Source: Patescibacteria group bacterium
Lineage (GTDB): Bacteria; Patescibacteriota; Gracilibacteria; UBA1369
Length of the DNA: 56,648 bases
Assembly (NCBI GenBank): GCA_963169655.1
Contig: CAUJCM010000002.1
Coordinates: forward strand, 65,426-122,073
Reading direction: 5' to 3'
A program made the position numbers and the translations under genes. How positions within the stretch are numbered: position 1 is the stretch's first letter; the number at the start of each line of letters is the position of its first letter. The notes under the pieces are model-generated. The model ran no database searches. It was not told the origin of the DNA and saw only the letters and a program-made list of their open reading frames with translations. Positions 17,621 through 27,699 of this stretch are shown one piece after another.

Positions 17621-17647
17621 TTATTTATAATTTTAAATATATTAACT

Positions 17648-17851
17648 ATGTCAGTTAAACAATTAAAAAGCTTATTAAATTCTATTAATCAACAGGATAA
17701 AAAAAATATTATTATTCGTGTTGAATCAAATAATACAAAAAAAGGTATAGAAAGATCAAAAGCTTTAATAGCTAATTTAGAAAGGCAAATGCGTATACAA
17801 AAATTGGAATTAGCAATTAAAAAACTAAATATTAATAGATCTTGGGTATAG
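17648..17851 (+). CDS. Small helical protein, 67 residues
   Basis: A 67-residue hydrophilic protein, MSVKQLKSLLNSINQQDKK at the start and a probable amphipathic or coiled-coil helix later (ALIANLERQMRIQKLELAI). There is no membrane segment. It lies third in the row lexA, 53-codon ORF, this ORF, without an intervening terminator, so it could belong to the LexA-controlled transcript. Function unknown. Confidence 0.5.
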   Translation: MSVKQLKSLLNSINQQDKKNIIIRVESNNTKKGIERSKALIANLERQMRIQKLELAIKKLNINRSWV

Positions 17852-17911
17852 TAAAATACTCTAAAGCCTTTCTTAATAAACTTTAATTAATATTTAATGT
17901 TTTTTAAGAGG

Positions 17912-18043
17912 GATTTTAGAGCTTTTTGCTCACTAACTTGGTTATGGGAAGTCCTTAAGGCCATTGGGACTTCTCTAAATCAAGAAAAGAAATTAAGAGA
18001 TGAATAGGGGAAATTACTGTAAATAACAATAATTCCTCTATTC
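17912..18043 (+). ncRNA. Possible structured RNA between lexA and mutS
   Basis: The 323 bases before mutS contain no gene but two strong hairpins. The first has an outer stem GATTTTAGAG/CTCTAAATC (17912-17921 with 17973-17981, one bulge) enclosing GAAGTCC/GGACTTC (17948-17954 with 17967-17973). The second is GAATAGGGGAAATTA with TAATTCCTCTATTC (18002-18016 with 18030-18043, one bulge, one G-T). There is no T tract, so it is not a plain terminator. It may be a small RNA or an mRNA leader; no known class was recognised. Confidence 0.35.
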
Positions 18044-18174
18044 GTTTGAAATTAAGATTTAAACAAAGATAGAACAATAATTGTTTAAAATATAAGAATA
18101 CTACTAAATACTTTGTAAATCATTAGTAAATTTCATTTGATTTGCTATTATGCCCTTACCTTAACTGAGTATGA

Positions 18175-20772
18175 ATGAAAGCACTCACTCCAATGATGCA
18201 ACAGTACTTGCAAATTAAAGAACAGGCTAAAGACTGTATTTTGTTTTTTAGACTTGGAGATTTTTATGAGATGTTTGATCAAGATGCCATTAAAGCGTCT
18301 GAGATTTTGGGTATTACTTTAACTGCAAGAAATAAGGGAGAAAATAAAGTGGATATGTGTGGCGTTCCTTTTCATAGTGCAACAAACTACATTGCAAAAT
18401 TAACTAGGGAAGGTTACAAAGTAGCCATTTGTGAACAAGTTAGCGATCCAAAACTTCCAGGTATTGTTAAAAGAGAAATAATAAAAATTATTACACCTGG
18501 AACCACTTTAGACGAAAATATTTTAGAGGAGAAAAGATCTAATTACTTGATGGCTATTGCCCAAGATAATAGTTTTCAAACTTATAATTTAGCTTTAGCT
18601 TTGATTGAAATTAGTACAGGAGAATTTTTTACTATTAAAATTGAAAATGAAGAAGATCTCAATTTTCAATTTCTCAAATATAAACCAAAAGAGGTTATTT
18701 ATGGTGAAAGTTTAAAAGATTATCTTTTTAAATATCAAAAAACTTTTAACAATATTTATTGGCATATCGAGGATAAAAGCTTGAGTGAAGAAGATATTTT
18801 TAACCATTTTGAAGATAATATTAATGATTACTTAAATCTATCTTTTGCAGAGAAAGAAGCTATTAATTTAGCTTTGTCTTTCTTGGTGGATACACAAAAG
18901 ACTTTTATTGGTAAAAGTAGTTTAAAACACTTGAAAAAATTATCTCAAAATCAAAACCTAAATATGATTTTGGATGATAATACAATAACTAATTTGGAAA
19001 TCTTAGAAAATTTAAAGGAAAAAAAAATAGCAGGTTCATTACTTTATATTTTAGATAAAACTATCACTAGTAGTGGAGGCCGCTTAATAAAAAAAATGAT
19101 TATTGAGCCTTTAAACAATATTGAAGAAATTAATGAAAGATTACATTTAATTGATCATTTGATAGCACATCAAAAGATTATTTTAGATTTACAACAACTG
19201 TTGAAAGGAGTGCTGGATATTGAAAGGATTATTGGAAGATTAAGTTTGGGTAATAGTAATGCCAGAGATATTCGAGGACTTATTAATTCTTTTGAAAGAA
19301 TTAAGGAAATCAAAAAATATCTTAAAGAAAATAGTGATACTTTCTTTAATAAAATAGGAATAAAAATTGATCTTTTAGAAGAATTATTTAGCCGTTTAAA
19401 TCAAGCAATTGTGGAAGAAGCTCCTTTCTCAATAAGAGAAGGTGGTATGATTAAAGAAGGTTTTGATCAAAACTTAGATGAATTAAAAAGTATTACTAGA
19501 GAAGGAAAAAATTATATTCAATCTCTACAAGCCAGAGAAATAAAAAAGACAGGAATAAACTCTTTAAAAGTTAAATTTAATAGAGTTTTTGGTTATTTTA
19601 TTGAAATTAGTAATGCAAACTTGGCTCAAGTCCCAAGCGACTATACAAGAAAACAAACATTAGCAAATGCAGAAAGATTTACTACTCCGGAATTAAAAAA
19701 TTATGAAGAAAAAGTCTTAACTGCAGAAGAAAAGTTAAATGAATTAGAATATCAAATTTTTGAAGAATTAAGATTAAGAATTATTGAAAATACTGAAGAT
19801 ATTAAAAATACATCAAAGCAAATAGCATATTTGGATGTAATTAATAGTTTAGCTTTAGTGAGCTGGGAAAATAGGTATATAAAACCTCAAATTAGTGATG
19901 GATTTGACTTGAAAATTGAGGGGGGAAGACATCCAGTGATTGAAAAATTAAATGTGCAAGATCGATTTATCCCAAATGATACCGATTTTAATAATCAACA
20001 AAAGTTAATTTTAATTACTGGTCCAAATATGGGTGGAAAATCCACCTATTTACGTCAAAACGCTATTATAGTTTTGATGGCACATTTAGGTATGTATGTT
20101 CCAGCTAAATTGGCTAAAATTCCTCTAGTTGACCGTATTTTTACTAGGGTAGGTGCTTCTGATAACCTGGTAAAAGGTCAAAGTACTTTTTGGGTAGAGA
20201 TGTCAGAAACTGCGTCAATTTTGAAGTATGCTACAAATAAAAGTTTAATTATTTTAGATGAAATTGGACGAGGTACTTCAACTTTTGATGGGGTCAGTAT
20301 AGCCTGGGGAATTATGGAATATATTCACGATGAAATACAAGCCAAAACCCTTTTTGCAAGCCATTATCATGAGCTGATAAAATTAGCTGATAATTTGGAC
20401 AATGCAAGTAATTATTCTGTAAAAGTGGAAGAAAAAGATCAAGATGGTGTGGTATTTTTATATAAAATTAATCAAGGAGGAATTAATAAAAGTTATGGAA
20501 TTGAAGTAGCAAAACTAGCAGGCTTACCACAACAAGTAATTGAAAGATCAAAAGAAATTCTCAAAGATTTAGAAAGAGAAGAAATTGGTATTCATTCACT
20601 AAATAAAGATACTTCTCAAATAACTATGTCTTTTGAAAATAACTCAAAATTAATTACTGATAATCGAATACATAAAAGTTTAGAAAAAATTAAAGAATTA
20701 AATGTAAATAATTTAACTCCACTTGAAGCATTAAACTTCTTAAATGAGATAAAAAAAGATGTCGAAAATTAA
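18175..20772 (+). CDS. mutS: DNA mismatch repair protein MutS
   Basis: An 865-residue protein of normal length. The N-terminal mismatch-binding motif is intact (FYEMF at about 36-40, where Phe stacks on the mismatch). Connector, core and clamp domains follow, then the ATPase: Walker A GPNMGGKST near 616-624, Walker B LIILDEIGRG near 691, and the conserved ASHYHEL histidine region. The start TPMMQQYLQIK aligns with E. coli MutS. It recognises mismatches and recruits MutL. It overlaps mutL by 14 bases, so the two are co-translated. Confidence 0.97.
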   Translation: MKALTPMMQQYLQIKEQAKDCILFFRLGDFYEMFDQDAIKASEILGITLTARNKGENKVDMCGVPFHSATNYIAKLTREGYKVAICEQVSDPKLPGIVKREIIKIITPGTTLDENILEEKRSNYLMAIAQDNSFQTYNLALALIEISTGEFFTIKIENEEDLNFQFLKYKPKEVIYGESLKDYLFKYQKTFNNIYWHIEDKSLSEEDIFNHFEDNINDYLNLSFAEKEAINLALSFLVDTQKTFIGKSSLKHLKKLSQNQNLNMILDDNTITNLEILENLKEKKIAGSLLYILDKTITSSGGRLIKKMIIEPLNNIEEINERLHLIDHLIAHQKIILDLQQLLKGVLDIERIIGRLSLGNSNARDIRGLINSFERIKEIKKYLKENSDTFFNKIGIKIDLLEELFSRLNQAIVEEAPFSIREGGMIKEGFDQNLDELKSITREGKNYIQSLQAREIKKTGINSLKVKFNRVFGYFIEISNANLAQVPSDYTRKQTLANAERFTTPELKNYEEKVLTAEEKLNELEYQIFEELRLRIIENTEDIKNTSKQIAYLDVINSLALVSWENRYIKPQISDGFDLKIEGGRHPVIEKLNVQDRFIPNDTDFNNQQKLILITGPNMGGKSTYLRQNAIIVLMAHLGMYVPAKLAKIPLVDRIFTRVGASDNLVKGQSTFWVEMSETASILKYATNKSLIILDEIGRGTSTFDGVSIAWGIMEYIHDEIQAKTLFASHYHELIKLADNLDNASNYSVKVEEKDQDGVVFLYKINQGGINKSYGIEVAKLAGLPQQVIERSKEILKDLEREEIGIHSLNKDTSQITMSFENNSKLITDNRIHKSLEKIKELNVNNLTPLEALNFLNEIKKDVEN

Positions 20773-22648
20773 TCTATTACCTGAACAATTAAGAAATCAA
20801 ATATCTGCTGGTGAAGTGGTTGAAAGGCCATCTTCAATAGTGAAAGAAATGATTGAAAACTCAATAGATGCAGGAGCAAAAAAAATTGTAATTGAAGTAA
20901 TTAATGGAGGTTTAAAATTAATTAAGATAAATGACGATGGGTGTGGAATGAGTGGAGAGGATTCATTAATGTCTTTAGAGAGGTATGCTACTTCTAAAAT
21001 AAAAAATTTAGAAGATTTGCAAAATATTAAAACAATGGGATTTCGAGGGGAAGCTTTAGCTAGTATTGCTTCTGTTTCTAAACTGACTATACAAACTCGT
21101 ATTGAAGAAAATCTTAGTGGGATAGAAATTTATGCTGAAGGAGGGAAGATTATTAAGCAATCACCTATTGGTATGGATATCGGTACTTCAATAGAAGTAA
21201 GAGATTTATTCTACAATACTCCAGCTAGATTGAAGTTTATTAAAAATGAAAAAACTGAATATCAAGATATATTAGATATATTAACTGACGCAGCATTGGC
21301 TTGCCCTAATATTGCTTTTAAATTGATTAAGCATGTTGAAGAAAGTACAGATAGTGAAACAGGGGAATTAATAGAAGAAAAAAGTAATATTATTTTAGAT
21401 TTACCTGCTACTGAAGATTTAAGTGTGAGGATTCAGGGTATTTTAGGAAATAATATTAGTAATGAATTAATACCTATTTTTTATGGAGGAGTTAATTTAA
21501 AAATAGATGGATTTATTGGAAAACCTGCACTTTCTCGTGCCAATAGAAATCAACAATTCTTTTTTGTTAACCATAGGCCAATAAAGTCTTATGTTCTTTC
21601 TTATGCTGTTAAACAAGCTTTCCATTCATTATTACCAAAAGAAAGGTATCCTGTATTCATTATTAATTTCCATATTGACCCTTCATTGGTAGATGTAAAT
21701 TGCCACCCAAGAAAAACTGAAATTAAGTTTCATGACGAAAAAGAAATATTTAGAGTATTAAGTATGTCTTGTAAAAAGGCTTTAGAAGAAAATATTTTAA
21801 CGCCTAAATTCAATCAAGATAATCTTAATTATTATCAAGAGAAATCAGCTAAAGGTCTTGGTTTTGTAGAATTTCAAAATTTAGAAAGTAAAGAGAAAGT
21901 TAGTGTGAAAGTTGCTGAAACAAATGAGACTAGTCCAGCACAAATAGATGAAGAAAAAATAGATCAATCTCTTCAAATTGAAGATTTTTCTGAAAAAGAA
22001 ATGATAGTATTAGCTCAACTAGACAAGAGTTTTATTCTATGCCAGTACGGAAGAGATTTAGTTTTAATAGATCAACATGCTGCACATGAAAGAATTCGCT
22101 ACAATTTAATGATGGAGAATGCTTTAAATGAAGAGATGGCTATTCAACCACTTTTAATGCCAATAAATTTTGAATTAGCTTTAAGTGATCAAGAGATTTT
22201 AAATAATAATAAAGTAACTTTAGATCAATTAGGAATAAAAATTGAACATTTTGGAGGGAATACATTTGCAATCAGTGAAGTGCCAAGTTTTATGACAAAG
22301 TTAAATTTAGAAAATTTGATATTGGGACTTGTAGATGATTTAAAAATGATTAAGGATTTTGGAGACTCACAAAATGTTAATGCATTTAAAGGTGATTTAT
22401 TTGCCCGTAAAGAAAAAATTTTGACTTATATGGCTTGTAGGTCTGCAGTAAAGTTTGGGGATGAATTAAGCCATATAGAAATGATTGCTTTAATAGACCA
22501 GTTAAATAAGACAAAAGAAGGTAAGTCTACTTGTCCTCATGGACGACCAACAATGATTATTCTAGAGTCTGATGAATTATGGAGTAGATTTGGAAGAAAA
22601 TATCCTGGATTTTTTGAAAATGAAAAATTTAGAGGTATTAATTGTTAA
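20759..22648 (+). CDS. mutL: DNA mismatch repair protein MutL
   Basis: A 629-residue protein. The N-terminal GHKL ATPase is clear: SSIVKEMIENSIDAGA, then NDDGCGM and TMGFRGEALASI. The C-terminal domain carries endonuclease-type motifs DQHAAHERIRYN (438-449), ACRSAVKFGDELS and STCPHGRPTM, as in MutL proteins that nick DNA without MutH. The last position of the DQHA-x2-E-x4-E motif is Asn449 instead of Glu. Its stop codon abuts the stop of the convergent gene at 22649 with no intergenic base. Confidence 0.96.
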   Translation: MSKINLLPEQLRNQISAGEVVERPSSIVKEMIENSIDAGAKKIVIEVINGGLKLIKINDDGCGMSGEDSLMSLERYATSKIKNLEDLQNIKTMGFRGEALASIASVSKLTIQTRIEENLSGIEIYAEGGKIIKQSPIGMDIGTSIEVRDLFYNTPARLKFIKNEKTEYQDILDILTDAALACPNIAFKLIKHVEESTDSETGELIEEKSNIILDLPATEDLSVRIQGILGNNISNELIPIFYGGVNLKIDGFIGKPALSRANRNQQFFFVNHRPIKSYVLSYAVKQAFHSLLPKERYPVFIINFHIDPSLVDVNCHPRKTEIKFHDEKEIFRVLSMSCKKALEENILTPKFNQDNLNYYQEKSAKGLGFVEFQNLESKEKVSVKVAETNETSPAQIDEEKIDQSLQIEDFSEKEMIVLAQLDKSFILCQYGRDLVLIDQHAAHERIRYNLMMENALNEEMAIQPLLMPINFELALSDQEILNNNKVTLDQLGIKIEHFGGNTFAISEVPSFMTKLNLENLILGLVDDLKMIKDFGDSQNVNAFKGDLFARKEKILTYMACRSAVKFGDELSHIEMIALIDQLNKTKEGKSTCPHGRPTMIILESDELWSRFGRKYPGFFENEKFRGINC

Positions 22649-24880
22649 TTATTTAGCTATAACTGCATCAAACCTATAATCCCCTTTTAAATTAATAACC
22701 TCCTCACTTTTATTTTCATTTTGAGTGTCACTCCTATTTGTTTTAATCAAAGACAAACTTGGAGAAAGTTCAAGAACTTTTTTAAATTGACTATCATTAA
22801 TCGCAATTTGTTTTTGAGCAATAAATCTGTAAATGTCTGCAGGTTTTAGATATAACTTTTCTGGGAGCGAATATCGGATGGTGACAGTACTTTCCTCTCC
22901 AGCACTAACTTCCATTGGAATTAAAAAATAAGTTTTTTGAAGATCACTATCACTTCTAATTAAAATCTTGTTCATATCAACGCCAATACTATTTTCTAGT
23001 TTTGTTCCTAATGGCACATAAACTTTAACCATAGATTTGTTTTCTCCAGCTCCCAAAATATATTGTAAATAATCTGGAATTTCTTGATTAAATCCAAAAA
23101 TTTTTAATGTCATCTGGAAATTTAATAAATCTTTATTTGACCAAGTATGTTTTTTGGTAATAGTTAACTCATCATTTATTTCTCCATTTGGACTTATAAA
23201 AGTTGTATGAATTAAATTTTGTTTAATAAATAAATCACTTTTGTTACCTCCAGTAGAAATATTTAAAACTTGAAGGAAGTCTTCGTTAGTAGTAGCTATT
23301 TGATGTGGTGTAAGTCCATAAAAATCAAAAAAACTTTGTACTTCAGGATCTCTGGAATAAAGAAGTATTTTTTGATCTTTAATTAACTTTAATAATGTAT
23401 TTAAAATTAAAGAAGGATCATCACTTTCAATTAATTTATTTTTAAATGCTTCTATGGTTTTTTCTAAAATTACCTTAGGATTTTTATCTCCAAAATACTT
23501 TGATTCTATTAAGTAACTAAGCATTAATTGGAAATTGTCACTATCTAAATCTGACTTCAAGGGACTAACATTTATTGGACCTAATTCCTCTAATAAATCA
23601 GTGATAGCACTTTGATTAATTGCAATAATTGTATCTACAGAAGGACCTTTATTATTTTGTAAAAACCATGCTGCTTTTTCAGCTGAAATTTGAAAATCTG
23701 GAGAATAATTGCTATCTCTGAGTCCCCAATTATCTGTAATCATTGATATTTCTTCTGGAGCTAGTATTTTTTCTGTATTTTGCCCATCAAAATGATAAAC
23801 ATCATGGAAATCAGCTTTAGTGATTTTACCATCATTAATATCCATAATCATTAAAGATCCAATAAATCCTCCAGTTGGTCTTGCTTCTGTGTCATTTTGT
23901 AAGAGTATTAAATAACGATGTGGATACCTATCACCTAAGAGATTAAGAATTGCAGGAAAATAATTAGATAAATTATTTAAAAATTTATCTAAACTATCTA
24001 GATTTGTTTTTATTTCTGATAGTTTTGACTGATAGCTTTTAGGAATGAGGTAAATATTAACTTTATTTAAAAAATCTTTTGCTTCAGAAACTTTTTGAAT
24101 GGCAATATTAACATTTTGAAGATCTTTTGATAATTGATCAGTTAAAGAAGTTGTCAATTTGGATGATTGAGAGCCTTTTTCTGAAACTAAATAGTTGTCT
24201 TTTCCTAATTTAATATCTTTATTTGCTTGGATAAATAATGTTGGCCATTCCATTAAATTTTCAGCAGATTTAGTAAATAAAGCTCCAGCTTCTGAAATAC
24301 TTTTACCTGCATTAAATAGATTTTGGTAAGAATCAAGATTACTATTTTTAGCCAAGCTATTAACGCTATTTAAAAAAGATAAATTTTCAAGTATTTCATT
24401 AAAATTATTAATTGCAGACTGAAAAGAAGTTTGCGCTTTTTGATGATTTAAAGTTTTAGTTTGATCAACTGCAAATAATAAATTGTCATAACCATCAGAT
24501 GCACTAGAAATAATGTTATTAGTAAAAGATCGAGTATTAGTAAAAACATTAAAAATGTTAATGACAAATAAAATAAAAATACCAGCAATAAAGGTATTGA
24601 AAATTGGTAATAGTCTGAAAATTGGAGCTTTTTGAAATGATTCACTAGGAATTAAATAGAACTGTTGATCTTTTTTTTGAGTAGAAAAAATACTATCTAT
24701 ATAATTATTTTTTTGACTACTCCAAATTTGTTTTTGCTCTGATTTAAGAGAACTAAGATTAATAGAATTTTGAGGCAAATCATCAAACAAAGAGCTTTTA
24801 TCAATAGTATCACTGTCTCTTAAATTGACTTTCTCAATTTGCCTAACCTTTATTAAATCTCTGATTTGATATATTGCCAT
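22649..24880 (-). CDS. DUF4012 membrane-anchored extracellular protein
   Basis: A 743-residue protein with a cytoplasmic N-terminus of about 85 residues, one membrane helix (about 88-112, including FIAGIFILFVINIFNVF) and a large outer domain. The block YLILLQNDTEARPTGGFIGS, followed by the HDVYHFDGQ segment, is the hallmark of DUF4012, a family common in Patescibacteria and Actinobacteria and often near polysaccharide genes. Its role is unknown; cell-surface glycan handling is a guess from context. It is downstream in the same transcript as the protein at 24897-26564 (16-base gap). Confidence 0.8.
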   Translation of the reverse strand: MAIYQIRDLIKVRQIEKVNLRDSDTIDKSSLFDDLPQNSINLSSLKSEQKQIWSSQKNNYIDSIFSTQKKDQQFYLIPSESFQKAPIFRLLPIFNTFIAGIFILFVINIFNVFTNTRSFTNNIISSASDGYDNLLFAVDQTKTLNHQKAQTSFQSAINNFNEILENLSFLNSVNSLAKNSNLDSYQNLFNAGKSISEAGALFTKSAENLMEWPTLFIQANKDIKLGKDNYLVSEKGSQSSKLTTSLTDQLSKDLQNVNIAIQKVSEAKDFLNKVNIYLIPKSYQSKLSEIKTNLDSLDKFLNNLSNYFPAILNLLGDRYPHRYLILLQNDTEARPTGGFIGSLMIMDINDGKITKADFHDVYHFDGQNTEKILAPEEISMITDNWGLRDSNYSPDFQISAEKAAWFLQNNKGPSVDTIIAINQSAITDLLEELGPINVSPLKSDLDSDNFQLMLSYLIESKYFGDKNPKVILEKTIEAFKNKLIESDDPSLILNTLLKLIKDQKILLYSRDPEVQSFFDFYGLTPHQIATTNEDFLQVLNISTGGNKSDLFIKQNLIHTTFISPNGEINDELTITKKHTWSNKDLLNFQMTLKIFGFNQEIPDYLQYILGAGENKSMVKVYVPLGTKLENSIGVDMNKILIRSDSDLQKTYFLIPMEVSAGEESTVTIRYSLPEKLYLKPADIYRFIAQKQIAINDSQFKKVLELSPSLSLIKTNRSDTQNENKSEEVINLKGDYRFDAVIAK

Positions 24881-24896
24881 ATAGGAATTTAAACTT

Positions 24897-26564
24897 TTAA
24901 AAGCTTAATTCGTATGAAGATAATAGTCCAATCTCTGTGAACTTTCTAGCAATGGTGATTGACTGAATAGGTTTAAGTACTACAACTTCAGGCCAATATT
25001 TTTCAATTTGATTAAAATTAAGATAATACTTTTCTGTTGCTTTGGACAAACTTTGAGTTAAGTTTTTTGTATTATTATTGCCTTTTAAAGCTAATTCTAA
25101 TTGGTTTTGAGAAGTACTTATAAATAATAAATCTTTATCGATTTCTGGAAGTAGGTAGATTTGAAAACTATTTGAAAAAATAATTTCTTTTGCAGGTAAA
25201 TTGTTAATCAATATTTCTTTAATTTGAGGCACTGGTAAATCTGCTTTGAGCTCCTGTCCCTCAGTGCCATCTGGTAAAACTATTTTTACTGGTTTAGCTT
25301 CAACTTGGTTTAAATATTTTGGAATAATAGCTAAAAATATTTTAGTCAAATTATTTAAATCTCTTTCAGGAAAACTTGTGTTTAAAATTAAGTTAAAGTC
25401 TAACTTATTATCTTCTTTCCCAGTTACAGCAAATAAATATTCTTTTGCAAATAAAGGAAAAAAATCCTGATCAAGATCTATTGAGGTATAATTATCTTGT
25501 AAGAAGCTTTTTAGATTATTCAAAACTCCAGTAAAAAATAAATCATAAACAGTAGATTTATTGCTAAAATAAGCTTGTAATTTGTTTTTTTGGTCAAGAA
25601 GATTAATTCCGCCAAATTGAGCTAAAGTGTTCTCAGGCAAATACTTTTCTAAAATTCCCTGATAAAAATAGTCAGTAGCAAAAAAATCTTTAGTTGGGAA
25701 ATTATCAATATTAAATTTAGACAAACTTTCTATGATCAACTTATTATTTTGCCTTTGAAATTGTACTGAATAACTATCAGCAGAATATATACTTAAAAAT
25801 GGTAAATATAATTTAAACAAATCTAATTTTTGAGCTAAAAAGAGATTATTTTTAGATAAATTATCTAATAATTTAAGTCGATTAACATAAATAAATGCTA
25901 AATCTTGATCATTCATTGCTGATAAAATGTCACTAAAATCTTTATTTTTCCAAAGACTTTTTTCTTGATTTTCAATTGTTCTGGCAATTAACTTTAATTG
26001 ATTTAAGTCATCTGAAATAACTAAATAATTCTTAGTAAGCAAAATTTGATATGCTAGACCTTTTTTAAAAGAATATAACTTCTGCCCCAAATAATCTTCA
26101 GATAATAATAAATCTGTATCAGAATCTAGCCTGAGATTATCAAGCCAATTTAAGACTAAATCTTTATTATTATATTTTAAAAATAAAGCAAAATTAAGTT
26201 GATGCTTGGTATTATTATTTAGAAATGCTAAACCTCCTTTTTGAGCAAACCAATTATTAAATGAGTCAATATCTGGAATTAGAGATAAGATATTTTGGAG
26301 AAATGTAGAAGTATAAAAATTTTGAGAAATTAATGTTTTTAATGCGGTTTGATCTTGAATATTTTGATTTAAATTAAATTCTATAAAACCAATTGTGTCC
26401 TTTTCTGGAAGATATTTAGGTAATTCTACTCTATTTTGAATTTTATGTGTAAAAAAGACTGCAATAATAAAAAATAAAGCAAAAGATGCAAAAACAATTA
26501 ATAAACCATAAAATCTTTGCCCTACTAAATGAGAAATTCTTTTTTGATTGTGTATTTTAACCAT
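24897..26564 (-). CDS. Membrane-anchored extracellular protein, DUF3352-like
   Basis: A 555-residue protein with one N-terminal membrane helix (about 15-38) and an outer domain of about 510 residues. Segments such as YLPEKDTIGFIEFNLN near the start, followed by repeated strand-rich blocks with a second LPENTLAQFGGINL near residue 315, resemble DUF3352 proteins; this is a visual match only. There is no enzymatic motif. Asn, Lys and Leu are very abundant, in line with A/T-rich DNA. It is probably the first gene of a two-gene operon with the DUF4012 protein. Confidence 0.6.
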   Translation of the reverse strand: MVKIHNQKRISHLVGQRFYGLLIVFASFALFFIIAVFFTHKIQNRVELPKYLPEKDTIGFIEFNLNQNIQDQTALKTLISQNFYTSTFLQNILSLIPDIDSFNNWFAQKGGLAFLNNNTKHQLNFALFLKYNNKDLVLNWLDNLRLDSDTDLLLSEDYLGQKLYSFKKGLAYQILLTKNYLVISDDLNQLKLIARTIENQEKSLWKNKDFSDILSAMNDQDLAFIYVNRLKLLDNLSKNNLFLAQKLDLFKLYLPFLSIYSADSYSVQFQRQNNKLIIESLSKFNIDNFPTKDFFATDYFYQGILEKYLPENTLAQFGGINLLDQKNKLQAYFSNKSTVYDLFFTGVLNNLKSFLQDNYTSIDLDQDFFPLFAKEYLFAVTGKEDNKLDFNLILNTSFPERDLNNLTKIFLAIIPKYLNQVEAKPVKIVLPDGTEGQELKADLPVPQIKEILINNLPAKEIIFSNSFQIYLLPEIDKDLLFISTSQNQLELALKGNNNTKNLTQSLSKATEKYYLNFNQIEKYWPEVVVLKPIQSITIARKFTEIGLLSSYELSF

Positions 26565-26676
26565 TAAAAATTCTGTAAAAATGATGAGCTGATTATTACA
26601 GATTTAGGTATAAAAACCAAGTTATTGACTATACCTAAGAAATATTTTATAATTAAAGGATAATTATAAAATTTAT

Positions 26677-27621
26677 ATGAGTAGAGAAAAAGATATTGGA
26701 AATATAGATCAAGATGAAAAGTCTGGGATTAGAAGAATACCAACATTTTATTTAATTCAAAGAGATGCATTTGAAAGAAATTTTAAAAATCTTGTAGAGG
26801 ATCCCCTCTTTCAAGGACTTTTTAAAGAAAATAAAAATGATGGAGAAGGTGTTTTATTTGAAATTTTCTTAGATTTAAAGAGCTTACAAAATAAATATTT
26901 TTTAAATAGCAAAAAGAAACAAAATACAAAAAAACAATTATTAGAATTTAGTGAATTATTTGATAAATCAATGGATAAAATTGTTAAAGCTTGGCCAATT
27001 TTATCGCGATTAAATTATGATTGGAATGGACTTTGTGGAAGTTTATTTAAATATTTTTCAATATTTGGAATGGTTTTCGGATTTAATCCAGAAATAGAGA
27101 AATATATGAGGGATTATTTTAAAAAATTTGAGTTGGAACAAAGAGCAAGAAGTGAAGATATTAGAATACAACAATTAGAAAATGCTGAAATCATTGCTAA
27201 AAGCCATTTATCATATGCAACTTCTATTGATGCGTCTAAAAAGGCAATTGAAGAAGTAAGAAGTAAGATAACAAAATTAGAAAGTTTAAAGTTGGGGATA
27301 TCAGGGAGTCCTGATTTATATGATAAAGATTGGAGGAATGCAATAAATTTTGAAAATAATTTATCTGAAAAAGAATCAAATATAGTTAATTCTATAGAAA
27401 ATAATACAAATACTGCTTCTCCATCTTTTATTGTAACTTCAGCTCGTAAAAAAAGATTAAGAAAATATTATCAAGACGAAGGGTTAGAGATGCCAGAATA
27501 TTTGTCTGAAACTAAAGAAGAGAAAGAATTAAATGAACAACAAATAATTATTAAACCAAAGGATACTAAACCAGTTAAATGGTATCAAAAAGTTCCACTT
27601 ATTGGACGATTATTCAAATAA
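26677..27621 (+). CDS. Hypothetical soluble protein
   Basis: A 314-residue hydrophilic protein with no signal peptide or clear membrane helix; the stretch LFKYFSIFGMVFGF near residue 125 is only weakly hydrophobic. A helical, possibly coiled-coil segment covers about 155-210. The tail ends KPVKWYQKVPLIGRLFK, an aromatic-basic end similar in style to the KKWYQFWK end of the protein at 56001-56429; such tails may touch the membrane. No family is recognised. It lies 78 bases before alaS. Confidence 0.55.
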   Translation: MSREKDIGNIDQDEKSGIRRIPTFYLIQRDAFERNFKNLVEDPLFQGLFKENKNDGEGVLFEIFLDLKSLQNKYFLNSKKKQNTKKQLLEFSELFDKSMDKIVKAWPILSRLNYDWNGLCGSLFKYFSIFGMVFGFNPEIEKYMRDYFKKFELEQRARSEDIRIQQLENAEIIAKSHLSYATSIDASKKAIEEVRSKITKLESLKLGISGSPDLYDKDWRNAINFENNLSEKESNIVNSIENNTNTASPSFIVTSARKKRLRKYYQDEGLEMPEYLSETKEEKELNEQQIIIKPKDTKPVKWYQKVPLIGRLFK

Positions 27622-27699
27622 CAATTAGCTGATTAGCTTGATAAAAATATGCAATTGGCTTTAAGATAGGGCTGATAAAATTTTAAGCATTTTTTAAGT

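Noticed and set aside
18121-18174. LexA box before mutS
   Set aside because: CTTACC and ACTGAG fragments are present but there is no inverted repeat matching the lexA operator.
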